A DNA stretch of 64,000 nt from Candidatus Vicinibacter proximus (GCA_016713905.1 JADJOE010000003.1:1984001-2048000), one strand, 5' to 3'; shown: positions 18,045 to 27,466, numbered from the stretch's first letter. The notes: generated by a model from the letters alone, not told the origin. Numbers and translations: made by a program.

Positions 18045-18500
18045 ATGAAATTTAAAGTAGAAGAGTCCTTTAAAATTAGACACAAGCTTCTTGAGTATTT
18101 ATTTAATGAACAAGAGAAATTATCTAAAACAGATTTCAACAAACGATTCGGCTCTATAGATTTGCATACTAAATTAAATATTCCCATCGAAAAAATTCAC
18201 CGCTATCATGAAATCTTAAAAAAGGACGATGAGATAGACTGCTGTGAAACCGATGGTCAACATAAAATGTTCATCAAAGAAAAGGGTCGTTACGCTTATC
18301 TTGAAAAAAAATATCTAAAACAAGGTTGGTTTGAACTATGGGAACATTGGTTCCAACCTCTGAAAGTTATAGTTCCATTTATTGCAGTATCAGTTTCTGT
18401 CTTTGCCATTATTTACAACAAAAAACAATCGAATAAAGTGGAAGCATTAGGCAAAAAAATAGACCAAATAGAACTCCGTATAGAAGCCAAAAATAAGTAA
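18045..18500 (+). CDS. Small membrane-anchored hypothetical protein
   Basis: A 151-aa protein. The first ~100 residues are soluble and helical; the pattern of SKTDFNKRFGSIDLHTKLNIPIEKIHRYHEIL suggests a winged-helix-like region. One transmembrane helix follows (VIVPFIAVSVSVFAIIY, about residues 108-124), then a short charged coiled-coil tail (KVEALGKKIDQIELRIE). No family is recognised. The layout of soluble domain, single helix and short tail is common in accessory and defence genes. It lies 167 bp after the previous gene. Confidence 0.5.
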   Translation: MKFKVEESFKIRHKLLEYLFNEQEKLSKTDFNKRFGSIDLHTKLNIPIEKIHRYHEILKKDDEIDCCETDGQHKMFIKEKGRYAYLEKKYLKQGWFELWEHWFQPLKVIVPFIAVSVSVFAIIYNKKQSNKVEALGKKIDQIELRIEAKNK

Positions 18501-18571
18501 AAGAAAAATAATGTTTCTTTAAGTATATTATGTAATTAATTAACTTTTTAATATAATAAAATTTAAAAATT

Positions 18572-18877
18572 ATGAATCCAGCAGATACAAACATTAAAGC
18601 AAAGCTTCCGATTTTCTTAGAAGATAATCCAAGAGCGACTATGTCTGTTCAAGAATACAATCAACTTAAAGCTACAATGTCTCCTTCTAATTTTAAGTTT
18701 AAAATCGGGGATACAGTTACTACAGGTGATAGTGGCGATTATATTATTACCGACATACAATTTAAGGTGTTTGAAGAAGAAGCCGATGGTCACCTTAAAT
18801 ATGGTTTTGATTTAGCCCTTGTTGGTACTCCTTTTGCTTATAACGCTGAGGTTTTAGTGTATTTAAAGATGAAGTAA
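18572..18877 (+). CDS. Small hypothetical soluble protein
   Basis: A 101-aa protein with no recognised family. The centre (FKIGDTVTTGDSGDYIITDIQF) looks like a short beta-barrel or SH3-like fold, and the end VLVYLKMK is a beta-strand. It lies 71 bp after the previous gene on the same strand. Codon use and the clear ATG support a real gene, but nothing in the sequence points to a role. Confidence 0.45.
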   Translation: MNPADTNIKAKLPIFLEDNPRATMSVQEYNQLKATMSPSNFKFKIGDTVTTGDSGDYIITDIQFKVFEEEADGHLKYGFDLALVGTPFAYNAEVLVYLKMK

Positions 18878-19520
18878 CGTTAGCAAACATATGAGTGTTA
18901 AAAAAAAACTACATCTACTGCAGAATATAGTAAATCTACCCATTTTTTTTTAACTCATCAAAAGAAATTGAATACTTAGATGCTATTTTTGCCAATCTAA
19001 CTCTAGTGTCTATTATAGTAAATAATTTCCTTGATTAGAAATTCTAGCAATGTGATTATCACTCCTACAACTTAATTTTGACAACCTCAACAATCACATT
19101 GAAAACTATGATTAACATTGTACTGATCGTTAATAGCCGTCAAACTCAGTGGGTTATAAAAAATTACTCTGTACCAAGCGGCTACTGCGTCATTACTTGG
19201 ACGTTATAGTCGATATTAGTACGACTGTTCAAAAGACAAACGCCTAACCTAAAATTAAAACATTAAAACAAAAACAAACCATTTTTATAGGTGACAAAAG
19301 ACATAGAACAGATACTACAAAAGGACAGCATCTTAACCTACTTGCAGACCAACGCTATGTCTTTTATTTTTCCCCCACTGCACCTAAAAAAGTTAAATTG
19401 TGCCAACACACAAACCAAAGCTTGCAAAAGAGCCAATTCTCCCATCAACCAGAGAACTATAATGACCGTTTAAAACCCGAAAAATCGTATCTTAGCCGAC
19501 CGAAAATTGAACCGGAATAG
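18878..19520. other. 643-bp gap before hsdR with recombination-site-like fragments
   Basis: No supportable gene. Near 19132-19210 there is a TAGCCG...CGGCTA pairing, then CCAAG...CTTGG, ending ACGTTATAG, and a GCCTAAC box near 19249. These look like pieces of decayed attC-type sites, but they do not assemble into a full one. A short GTG-initiated frame (19291-19473) has no coding character. Confidence 0.4.
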
Positions 19521-22103
19521 ATGGCAGAAAAGGAAGCTAAGGCAAGAATTAAGATCAATAAACTACTGGAGGAATCCGGGTGGAGCTTCTTTGATACAGA
19601 CAAAGGTAAGGCGACCATCAAACTTGAATCTTCCATCAGGATGGACGATTTAGGTGAAGACTTCGAAAATTCCAAAAATGGCTACATTGACTTTTTACTG
19701 GTCGACGAAAACCAAAACCCGATCATTGTTTTAGAAGCAAAAAAGGAAAGTTTGAACCCGCTTGTAGGGAAGGAACAAGCGAGAAGTTATGCCAAATCTC
19801 AAAAGGTTAAATTCATCATTCTCTCAAACGGCACCCTCCACTATTTATGGAATACCGAAACCGGAAACCCTGAACAAATTCAAGTGTTTCCCACTTTGGA
19901 ATCCATCAAACAGTATTATCAATTTAATCCCGACCCAAGTAATTTGGTTAACGAAGAAGTAAAGGACGACTATGTCGTACTCACGCAACTTCCTAACTAC
20001 AAACAAATACCGGAGTTTCAAGATTTACCTGCCGGGGCTGATGCACAGGCTGGCGAACAGAAAAAGAAAGATTTAATTTTCAACCTGAAACTTCGTTTTC
20101 TTCGCTACTACCAAGTGGAGGCCATTAAAGCCGTTCAGCAATGGGTAAGCCAAGGTAAAAAAAGATTCTTGCTGGAAATGGCCACAGGAACCGGAAAAAC
20201 TTTGACCGCCGCCGCCCTCATCAAACTCTTTTACAGAACGGGAAACGCAAGACGTATTTTATTTTTGGTAGACCGCTTGGAATTGGAAGAACAGGTAAGA
20301 AAAGATTTCACCAACTATTTGAAAAACGACCTTACCACAGTTGTTTACAAAGAGAAAAAGAACGATTGGCGAAAAGCGGAGATTGTCGTTACGACCATTC
20401 AATCACTTATGGTCAACAACAAATACAAATCGCTGTTTTCTCCGACCGACTTTGATTTAATTATATCAGATGAATCCCACCGACTGTTGGGTGGTGGAAA
20501 CAGCAGAGCGTTGTTTGAATATTTCCTGGGTTACAAATTAGGTTTGACCGCTACTCCAAAAGATTATTTAAAACATTTGGACACCGATAATTTTGACGAC
20601 CCCAGAGAATTGGAACGTAGAATGTTGCTGGACACTTACACCACCTTCGGTTGTGAAAGTGGTGTCCCAACTTATCGCTATACGCTTTTAGACGGTGCAA
20701 GAGACGGATATTTACGTCAGCCGATTGTGGTAGATGCAAGAACAGATGTAACCACCAAACTGTTATCGGAGCAAGGCTATGGTATCATGGTAACGGTTGC
20801 CAGCAGTGAACAAGAAGACATTTTAGAAGAAGTAAAATATAAGCAGAATCATTTCGAACGGAAGTTTTTCAGCGAAGAAACCAACCGCGTCTTTTGCAAA
20901 ACATTTATTGAAAACGGACTTAAAGACCCTATCAGCGGTGAGTTTGGAAAAAGTTTGGTCTTTGTTGTTTCACAAAATCACGCAGCTAAATTGGCCCAGC
21001 TGCTCAATGAATATGCTCACCAATTATTTCCAGGAAAGTATCAAAGCGACTTTGCCGTTCAGGTAACTTCCAATGTGCAGAACAGCCAGCAAATGACGGT
21101 TGATTTCAGCAATGACAAATTATTGGGCTTTAGCCATTTTGCAAAAGCCAACGAAATGCTGGAATCCTACAAAACAAGCAAAGCCAGAGTCTGCGTAACC
21201 GTTGGAATGATGACCACAGGATGGGATTGTCCCAATATTTTAAACCTTGGTCTGATGCGCCCGATTTTTTCGCCCACAGAATTTATTCAGATTAAAGGAA
21301 GGGGTACCCGCATCCACAAGTTTGAACACAAATTCAAGAACGATCTTGGAGAAGATGAAATCATTTCCATCGACAAAGCTGCTTTTAAAATTTTTGACTT
21401 CTTTGCCACCTGCGAATATTTTGAAGAAAAATATCAATACGACCAGGTATTGAAACTACCTGTAAATGCTGATAAGGGAGATCCTCTACCTGTAGTGGAC
21501 GACCAAACCATTAAACCAAAACGAGACGGCTACGAGTACAAAGAAGATGACAGAATCACTTCCTGGAACGAACAGCAAGTTGACTTGAAAGGCATGAAAG
21601 TGGACCGAATGTTTTTTCAAACTTTTGATGAAACGGTGAAGCAAGATTCCGAAATTGTACAATTGGTAGACGAAGGAAATTTTGACAGTGCTGAAGCAAT
21701 TCTAAAAGAAAAATACGAAAACAAACCCTCTGAATTTTACACGCTGGAAAAACTGAGAAAATCGCTGCAAATAGATCGAAAGATTTCCTGGAGAGAACTT
21801 TTGGAGTTGATGTTTTTCGGTAACCAAATAAAAGGCAAAGACGATTTGCTCAGCGATGAATTTGACAAGTTCATCAGCACCAACAATGTTGCAGACATTC
21901 AAGATTTACAGGGATTGCGCTATTTCTTTTACGCTTACATCACTGACCCAAGTGTCAGACAAATTATAGACCAACAAGATTTTACGGAACTCTATCACAA
22001 CCCGGCTTTTAATGTTGAAGACTTTAACCGCGTACCTGATGACATGAAAAGCAAACTACCCTACTATGTTAAAACGTATGTGCCGTTGCAAAAATTCGTC
22101 TGA
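19521..22103 (+). CDS. hsdR: Type I restriction enzyme R subunit (EcoEI-like HsdR)
   Basis: An 860-aa ATP-dependent motor/nuclease subunit. The N-terminal PD-(D/E)xK nuclease site is visible as Asp57 in GYIDFLLV and Glu72-Ala-Lys74. The helicase core has Walker A ATGTGKT (Lys226), DESH in place of DEAH, GLTATP, and a C-terminal motif VI-like IKGRGTRIHK. A C-terminal EcoEI-type domain follows. With the M-S fusion downstream it should restrict unmodified DNA. Its stop codon TGA (22101-22103) lies inside the inverted-repeat arm at 22098, so the element's insertion set the current C-terminus. The reading frame is intact. Confidence 0.9.
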   Translation: MAEKEAKARIKINKLLEESGWSFFDTDKGKATIKLESSIRMDDLGEDFENSKNGYIDFLLVDENQNPIIVLEAKKESLNPLVGKEQARSYAKSQKVKFIILSNGTLHYLWNTETGNPEQIQVFPTLESIKQYYQFNPDPSNLVNEEVKDDYVVLTQLPNYKQIPEFQDLPAGADAQAGEQKKKDLIFNLKLRFLRYYQVEAIKAVQQWVSQGKKRFLLEMATGTGKTLTAAALIKLFYRTGNARRILFLVDRLELEEQVRKDFTNYLKNDLTTVVYKEKKNDWRKAEIVVTTIQSLMVNNKYKSLFSPTDFDLIISDESHRLLGGGNSRALFEYFLGYKLGLTATPKDYLKHLDTDNFDDPRELERRMLLDTYTTFGCESGVPTYRYTLLDGARDGYLRQPIVVDARTDVTTKLLSEQGYGIMVTVASSEQEDILEEVKYKQNHFERKFFSEETNRVFCKTFIENGLKDPISGEFGKSLVFVVSQNHAAKLAQLLNEYAHQLFPGKYQSDFAVQVTSNVQNSQQMTVDFSNDKLLGFSHFAKANEMLESYKTSKARVCVTVGMMTTGWDCPNILNLGLMRPIFSPTEFIQIKGRGTRIHKFEHKFKNDLGEDEIISIDKAAFKIFDFFATCEYFEEKYQYDQVLKLPVNADKGDPLPVVDDQTIKPKRDGYEYKEDDRITSWNEQQVDLKGMKVDRMFFQTFDETVKQDSEIVQLVDEGNFDSAEAILKEKYENKPSEFYTLEKLRKSLQIDRKISWRELLELMFFGNQIKGKDDLLSDEFDKFISTNNVADIQDLQGLRYFFYAYITDPSVRQIIDQQDFTELYHNPAFNVEDFNRVPDDMKSKLPYYVKTYVPLQKFV

Positions 22104-22578
22104 ATCACGGATTAAACTGATTTAAAGATTACGCAGATTATGGATAAATTGCAACATAAAGAGATTACAGAAAAAATAATTGGAGCTTCGTTTGAGGTTC
22201 ACAAATTTCTTGGTAATGGATTTCAAGAAGTTATTTATCAGCGGGCATTGGCTTATGAAATGAGAAAATCCGGACTTGAATTTGCAAGAGAAATTGAACA
22301 AGATATTTTTTATAAAGAACTTGAAGAACCTATAGGAACTAGAAGGGCAGATTTCGTCGTGGAAGGCAAGGTACTTGTGGAACTTAAAGCACTCACTAAG
22401 CTAGAAGATGTGCATTTGGCCCAAGCGCTAAACTATTTAAAAGCCTATCGGTTAGAAATTGGATTACTGATTAATTTTGGTTCCAAAAGTCTAGAATTTA
22501 AACGACTCATACTCTCTCTAAAATAAGAAAAAAAATAATCCGTGAAATCCAATAATCCGTAAAATCCGCGATTCTGAC
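22098..22578. mobile_element. Inverted-repeat-bounded element carrying a GxxExxY gene
   Basis: The left arm GTCTGAATCACGGATT (22098-22113) and the right arm AAAATCCGCGATTCTGAC (22561-22578) are imperfect inverted repeats. The same arms, in perfect form, bound a 118-bp segment inside hsdMS (23851-23968). The interior beside each arm repeats further GGATT/ATCC words. The only cargo is the 128-aa GxxExxY gene. The element sits exactly between hsdR and hsdMS and supplies the hsdR stop codon. No transposase is present, so mobility is inferred. Confidence 0.55.
22140..22526 (+). CDS. GxxExxY protein
   Basis: A 128-aa protein of the GxxExxY family, named after the motif seen here as GFQEVIY. The nuclease-like core is suggested by RRADFVVEGKVLVELKA (Asp, then ExK spacing), which resembles a PD-(D/E)xK fold, so a nuclease activity is possible but not demonstrated for the family. 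It is cytoplasmic. The gene fills most of the inverted-repeat-bounded element between the restriction subunits and is probably a passenger, not a restriction component. Confidence 0.85.
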   Translation: MDKLQHKEITEKIIGASFEVHKFLGNGFQEVIYQRALAYEMRKSGLEFAREIEQDIFYKELEEPIGTRRADFVVEGKVLVELKALTKLEDVHLAQALNYLKAYRLEIGLLINFGSKSLEFKRLILSLK

Positions 22579-22619
22579 AATATTATCCTAAAAATCCTAA
22601 TCCAGACAAAAATAACGAA

Positions 22620-25211
22620 ATGCTAGACGCTACCACAAAGAAAAATATTGACGATTGCCGCGATGTATTGGTAGGTAAAGTGCCCGACCCGAAAAGCCAA
22701 ATTGAGCAAATTACACTGGCGCTTATCTATAAGTTCATGGACGATATGGATAAAGAAGCCGTGGAGAAATTTAAAGGCAAAGCAAAATTCTTTACAGGCG
22801 ATTATGCCAAATACGGTTGGCGTAAATTATTTGACCCATCGTTGAGCGGACAAGATATGCTGTCATTGTACAGTGAAGCATTGGAAAAGCTCAATACCAA
22901 TCCCAATATTCCAGAACTGTTCCGCAACATTTTTAAAAATGCTTATTTGCCTTACCGTGACCCAAGCACCTTAAAACTGTTTTTAAAATACATCAACGAG
23001 TTTGAGTACAGCCATAGCGAAAAGTTGGGTGATGCTTTTGAATACTTGTTGAGTGTAATGGGAAGCCAAGGAGATGCAGGGCAGTTTAGAACGCCCCGAC
23101 ACATAATTGATTTTGTAACAGCATGTGTAAACCCACAGAAAAACGAAACCGTGCTTGACCCAGCTTGCGGTACTGCTGGTTTCTTATTGAGTGCATACAA
23201 ACACATACTCAACCAAAACACCGACAAACGCCAAGGCGACAAACTAAAGCCAGAGGATAGAAAAAAACTGGCTACCAATTTTGTGGGTTACGACATTAGC
23301 CCTGATATGGTACGCTTGAGTTTAGCGAATATGTATTTACACGGATTCGCTACACCCCTCATACATGAGTATGATACATTGAGCAGCGAAGATCGATGGC
23401 AAGAAACCTTTGATGTGATCTTAGCGAATCCACCCTTTATGACACCAAAGGGAGGCATACGTCCACACAAAAAATTTGGCGTACAAGCCAACAAAGCAGA
23501 AGTATTGTTTACCGATTACATTGCTGAACACTTAAACAGCAACGGACGAGCAGGCATTGTAGTTCCAAACGGAATTGTAGCCACCAGCCAAACCGCTTAC
23601 AAGCAATTGCGGAAAATGTTGGTACAGGATAGTTTGATATCCGTAATTAGTTTGCCAGCAGGAGTTTTTCAACCCTACAGCGGAGTGAAAACTTCGGTAT
23701 TGATTTTGGATAAACGCTTGGCGAAAAAAAGCCAACACATTTTGTTTTTAAAAATTGAAAACGATGGATTTGATTTAGGCGCACAACGCAGAGAGATTGA
23801 TAAAAACGATTTGCCTGTGGCGTTGCTAATATTAGAAGAATACAAAAAACGTCTGAATCACGGATTTTACGGATTAACTGATTCAGCAGATTTATTAGCA
23901 GAAATTCAAAAAACGGTACCATTAAAATCCGAGGAATCCAACAATCAGCGAAAATCCGTGATTCAGACAATTGCCACTTTGGTTGAGAAAGAAACTGTTT
24001 TAGGAAATAAAGATGTTGTATTAAGTGCAGAAAGGTATTTTGTAAATGAAATTAAACTAACAAAATATGAAGTTGTAACTCTTGGCGAAGTATGTAATAT
24101 TTTCAATGGTTCAACACCCTTAAGAAGTAATAATGAATATTGGGACAACGGAAACATTCCTTGGTTTACTGTTGATGATATTAGAGAACAAGGCCGTAGA
24201 ATTAAATACACAAGACAATTAGTAACTGAAAAAGCCCTTGTAAAGACAAATATTAAATTACTCCCGATTAAAACAGTTCTACTTTGTTGTACGGCCTCTG
24301 TTGGTGAATTTGCTTTTACAGAAATTCCGCTAACCTGTAATCAACAATTTAACGGTTTAGTTATCAAAGAAGAATTTGAAAACAAACTTCTACCTGAATT
24401 TCTGTTTATTTTAAGCTCAACTTTCAAAAGTGAATTAATAAGATTAAGTGGTCAAACTACTTTTAATTTTATTGCAGTTGGCACTTTGAAACAACTTGAA
24501 ATCCCCCTCCCCCCGATAGAAATCCAACAACAAATAGTAGCCGAAATAGAAGGCTACCAAAAAATAATAGACGGAGCCAAACAAGTAGTCAACAACTACA
24601 AACCTACCATAACTATCAACCCTGATTGGGAAATGGTGGAGTTGGGGCAATTGTGCGACGTTAGAGATGGAACCCACGAATCACCAAAGTATGTTTTAGA
24701 AAACGGTATCCCATTTATAACTCAAAAGAACATTACCAAAGAAGGACTTTCATTTGATGATATTCAATTCATTGCAAGAGAAGACCACCAAAAAATAATC
24801 AAGCGTTCAAATGTTGAGTTTGGGGATATTATTATTTCAATGATTGGTGCAAACAGAGGAATGAGTTGCGTAATTGATGACAATCGAGAATTCAGCATTA
24901 AAAATGTTGGATTAATTAAACCACTCGGAAAAATAAATCATTCTTATTTGTTGTATTATCTGAAATCGACAACAGCACAAGAATACATTAGTTTAATGTC
25001 AAGCGGTGGAGCACAACAATTTATTGGGCTAACAACTTTAAGACAATTTCCAATTCCAGTTCCTGATGTATTTGAACAAACGGAAATTGTAAAAACGATT
25101 GAGGAAGAAATGCAATTGGTAAATGCCAACAAACGCTTAATAGAAATATTTGAGCAAAAAATAAAAACAAAAATTGGGGAGGTTTGGGGAGTGAAAACAA
25201 TTACGAATTAG
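22620..25211 (+). CDS. Type I restriction-modification M-S fusion protein
   Basis: An 863-aa fusion. Residues about 1-430 are an N6-adenine methyltransferase (HsdM): SAM-binding DPACGTAGF from Asp180 and catalytic NPPF at 270-273. Residues about 480-660 and 675-850 are two target-recognition domains of an HsdS specificity subunit, beginning VTLGEVCNIFNGSTP and VELGQLCDVRDGTHE, joined by helices. M and S are normally separate proteins. The M-S junction contains a 118-bp inverted-repeat segment read in frame (codons about 411-450). The last codons merge into a heptamer repeat array. With hsdR it should form a complete system. Confidence 0.9.
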   Translation: MLDATTKKNIDDCRDVLVGKVPDPKSQIEQITLALIYKFMDDMDKEAVEKFKGKAKFFTGDYAKYGWRKLFDPSLSGQDMLSLYSEALEKLNTNPNIPELFRNIFKNAYLPYRDPSTLKLFLKYINEFEYSHSEKLGDAFEYLLSVMGSQGDAGQFRTPRHIIDFVTACVNPQKNETVLDPACGTAGFLLSAYKHILNQNTDKRQGDKLKPEDRKKLATNFVGYDISPDMVRLSLANMYLHGFATPLIHEYDTLSSEDRWQETFDVILANPPFMTPKGGIRPHKKFGVQANKAEVLFTDYIAEHLNSNGRAGIVVPNGIVATSQTAYKQLRKMLVQDSLISVISLPAGVFQPYSGVKTSVLILDKRLAKKSQHILFLKIENDGFDLGAQRREIDKNDLPVALLILEEYKKRLNHGFYGLTDSADLLAEIQKTVPLKSEESNNQRKSVIQTIATLVEKETVLGNKDVVLSAERYFVNEIKLTKYEVVTLGEVCNIFNGSTPLRSNNEYWDNGNIPWFTVDDIREQGRRIKYTRQLVTEKALVKTNIKLLPIKTVLLCCTASVGEFAFTEIPLTCNQQFNGLVIKEEFENKLLPEFLFILSSTFKSELIRLSGQTTFNFIAVGTLKQLEIPLPPIEIQQQIVAEIEGYQKIIDGAKQVVNNYKPTITINPDWEMVELGQLCDVRDGTHESPKYVLENGIPFITQKNITKEGLSFDDIQFIAREDHQKIIKRSNVEFGDIIISMIGANRGMSCVIDDNREFSIKNVGLIKPLGKINHSYLLYYLKSTTAQEYISLMSSGGAQQFIGLTTLRQFPIPVPDVFEQTEIVKTIEEEMQLVNANKRLIEIFEQKIKTKIGEVWGVKTITN
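23851..23968. repeat. Perfect 18-bp inverted repeat bounding a 118-bp segment inside hsdMS
   Basis: GTCTGAATCACGGATTTT (23851-23868) and its exact reverse complement (23951-23968) enclose 82 bp. The arms match those of the GxxExxY element at 22098-22578. The segment is translated in frame as part of the linker between the methylase and specificity domains. It looks like a cargo-less relative of the upstream element. Confidence 0.75.
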
Positions 25212-25557
25212 AAATTACGAATTAGGAATTAGGAATTAGGAATTAGGAATTACGAATTACGAATTACGAATTACGAATTAGAAATTACGGATTACGAATT
25301 AGAAATTACGAATTACGAATTAGAAATTACGAATTAGAAATTACGAATTACGAATTAGAAATTATGAATTACGAATTAGAAATTACGGATTACGAATTAG
25401 AAATTACGGATTACGAATTAGAAATTACGAATTACGAATTAGAAATTACGAATTAGGAATTAGAAATTACGAATTACGAATTAGAAATTATGAATTACGA
25501 ATTAGAAATTACGGATTACGAATTAGGAATTACGAAATAGAAATTACGAATTACGAA
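25199..25557. repeat. Heptamer tandem array (AATTACG and variants), about 51 units
   Basis: A continuous 7-bp tandem array whose units are AATTACG, AATTAGA, AATTAGG, AATTATG and GATTACG. It starts inside the last codons of hsdMS (T-I-T-N-stop) and runs to the base before the ATG of the truncated four-helix-bundle gene. There are no spacers, so it is not a CRISPR. Because the unit is 7 bp, gain or loss of units would shift the frame of anything read through it. Confidence 0.9.
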
Positions 25558-25785
25558 ATGAAAACGAATAGCATCATACAAGAAAAAAGTTTTGCCTTTG
25601 CTATTAGAATAATAAAAGCCTATAATTTTTTGATTAGTGAAAAGAAAGAATTTGTACTATCAAAACAAATGCTACGCAGTGGAACTTCTATTGGAGCAAA
25701 TGTCGAAGAAGCTATTGGTGGACAGTCTACTTTTGCGGACTCAAAAAAATGCTACACTTATAACACTTTAAACTGCATTACATGA
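25558..25785 (+). pseudogene. Truncated four-helix-bundle (S23/Avd-like) protein
   Basis: A 75-aa frame. The N-terminal part (FAFAIRIIKAYNFLI, LSKQMLRSGTSIGANVEEAIGGQS) matches the S23/four-helix-bundle family, which is normally about 115-125 aa. After GGQS the sequence changes to unrelated residues and stops, so roughly the C-terminal two helices are missing. This family includes the 23S rRNA intervening-sequence protein and the Avd accessory protein of diversity-generating retroelements. It starts immediately after the heptamer array. Confidence 0.75.
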
Positions 25786-25903
25786 GATGATACCATGCAT
25801 TTTATAAAATTTTGAATATAAAAAATGGTATATTCACAAGCTGATGTTATACTCAATGCTAAACGACCCGTGACATCTTAGCCTGTAACCAAAAAATAAT
25901 TAA

Positions 25904-25911
25904 TAACTTTG
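25904..25911 (+). promoter_or_regulatory. Bacteroidota -7 element TAACTTTG
   Basis: TAACTTTG matches the TAnnTTTG consensus exactly and ends 8 bp before the ATG of the SRPBCC gene, which would give a leaderless or nearly leaderless transcript. No clear TTG -33 element is seen at the expected distance. Confidence 0.45.
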
Positions 25912-25918
25912 GACAACT

Positions 25919-26356
25919 ATGCAAAAGACTTTTACAAATCAAATTTACATTGAGAAATCGCCTGAACAGGTTATGGACTTTCTACTACATCCACAGAACT
26001 GGAAAAAATTCTCAACAGGAGTTATTGCCGTTAACTATTCGGGGGACAAACTGACTTTGAACTCCACCGGAAGTTTCACACGAAAACAAGGACCCAACAC
26101 CGCAGTAGAAGAATTTAAAGTGGCAGAACTTATTTATGGAAAGAAACTAACTTTAGAGGTAACGACAAATTTGTTTTTTGCCCATGATGCGTCCGAATAT
26201 CAAGCAGAGAACAATGGGACTCAAGCAACTTTCAACGAAACATTGACAGCACGAGGGTTTATGGGCAATGTATTCTTATTCCTATTGGCCGGAGTAATAA
26301 ATAAATCCTTGAAGGCTGACTATGCAAGACTTAAAAAAGTGATTGAAACAAGCTGA
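25919..26356 (+). CDS. SRPBCC (START-like) family protein
   Basis: A 145-aa soluble protein. The N-terminal strand-helix pattern TFTNQIYIEKSPEQVMDFLLHPQNW is typical of polyketide-cyclase/SRPBCC folds, which form a hydrophobic ligand pocket. The C-terminal long helix (VINKSLKADYARLKKVIE) completes the fold, so the length is normal. The ligand is unknown. A -7 promoter element lies just before the start. It is unrelated to the restriction genes and may be a cassette-type accessory gene. Confidence 0.8.
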   Translation: MQKTFTNQIYIEKSPEQVMDFLLHPQNWKKFSTGVIAVNYSGDKLTLNSTGSFTRKQGPNTAVEEFKVAELIYGKKLTLEVTTNLFFAHDASEYQAENNGTQATFNETLTARGFMGNVFLFLLAGVINKSLKADYARLKKVIETS

Positions 26357-26611
26357 CATGATCCATAAGCTCCAAAACAATTTGGGTTCTACGAACATAA
26401 GAAGTACAGCCGGCAACAAGGGGTTTGCGACAGCGGCGGTTCTCCCGAAACAAGTTAAGGATAGGCTGTCCTTCACTGACACTTTTGTACAAGGTGGATA
26501 TTCAGTTCTCCTGTTGAAGTTTAGTGCTCAAACACACCTCCATCACACCCCTCAAGTAAGTTTGCAGTCAGACTTTAATTACCTTTCTAACATTAACAAA
26601 CCGTGGAGAAA

Positions 26612-27244
26612 ATGAACAGGCATAAATTCTTAATACCAGTTTTAATTTGGACCATTTTCCTTGGATCGACTGCTTGCCTAAACCATAAAGGCGAAAAGTC
26701 ACTGACTGACAAATCCATTGACGACAGTTCTTCACCTGCAAGTCAACCAACAAACTCTGCTGTAACAGATAGTTTGAACCAGCAGATTGATAAACTGAAA
26801 AATTATTACACCCAAGCCATTGCTGAATTTATTAAAGCAGCTTATAAAAAAGATAAGACCACATTTGACACATTGTATTTTATAAAGCATGTTTATGGTC
26901 AACCTGATGACTTTCCTGACATAGATTTACCGGAGACAATTGAAAAAACTCAAATCCGACTTATAGACCCGGAAATCGGACAAAAAATGGGGGCTGAAAG
27001 AAAATCACTTGTTTATGTGAACATGATGGGCTGGATTGACAATGATAAAGCAGAATTCATTTTTGTGATATTCAAAAATGGTGGAGAACATCAGTATGAT
27101 TATTATATAAATTTTGACATCAAGCCATTAACCAATTATTTAGAGCTGGATAAAATAGAGTTTGAAAATTATTTACACCTTGAGAAACAAAAACCAAAAC
27201 GAATTACCATTTATGCAGACGGCAAATATGTTGGGGATAAATAA
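26612..27244 (+). CDS. Hypothetical lipoprotein
   Basis: A 210-aa protein starting at the ATG at 26612 (a GTG three codons upstream is less likely). The N-terminal signal LIPVLIWTIFLGSTAC ends in a lipobox cysteine, followed by a Ser/Thr-rich linker, as in exported Bacteroidota lipoproteins. The body has no recognised domain; IYADGKYVGDK ends the protein. Role unknown. Confidence 0.6.
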   Translation: MNRHKFLIPVLIWTIFLGSTACLNHKGEKSLTDKSIDDSSSPASQPTNSAVTDSLNQQIDKLKNYYTQAIAEFIKAAYKKDKTTFDTLYFIKHVYGQPDDFPDIDLPETIEKTQIRLIDPEIGQKMGAERKSLVYVNMMGWIDNDKAEFIFVIFKNGGEHQYDYYINFDIKPLTNYLELDKIEFENYLHLEKQKPKRITIYADGKYVGDK

Positions 27245-27466
27245 TCAAATAAATTTTTGTCCAATTTTCGGGTTAAAGAATTCCAAGCATGTTAAATCAC
27301 GAACCTTTATCAAGCTTGCATGGAGTTGATGGATCCACTGTTAAATGAAGCATTGTCCTTTATATCTATTATGTTGCTTGAAGACTTTTTTCGTCCAAAA
27401 TCGACAACTTCTTTTAGTTGCAAAACGTTTTTCACTATTATAGATAAATAAATAAACCGAAAATTT

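Noticed and set aside
19291..19473. 60-codon GTG-started frame before hsdR
   Set aside because: Composition resembles translated intergenic DNA and there is no support beyond an open frame.
25199..25557. Possible CRISPR array
   Set aside because: The 7-bp units are contiguous with no spacers, and no cas genes are nearby.
26390..26480. attC-like sequence GGCAACAAGGGGTTTGCG and an overlapping 90-codon frame (26343-26615)
   Set aside because: No convincing right arm pairs with it, and the reading frame overlaps two better genes and has no protein-like pattern.
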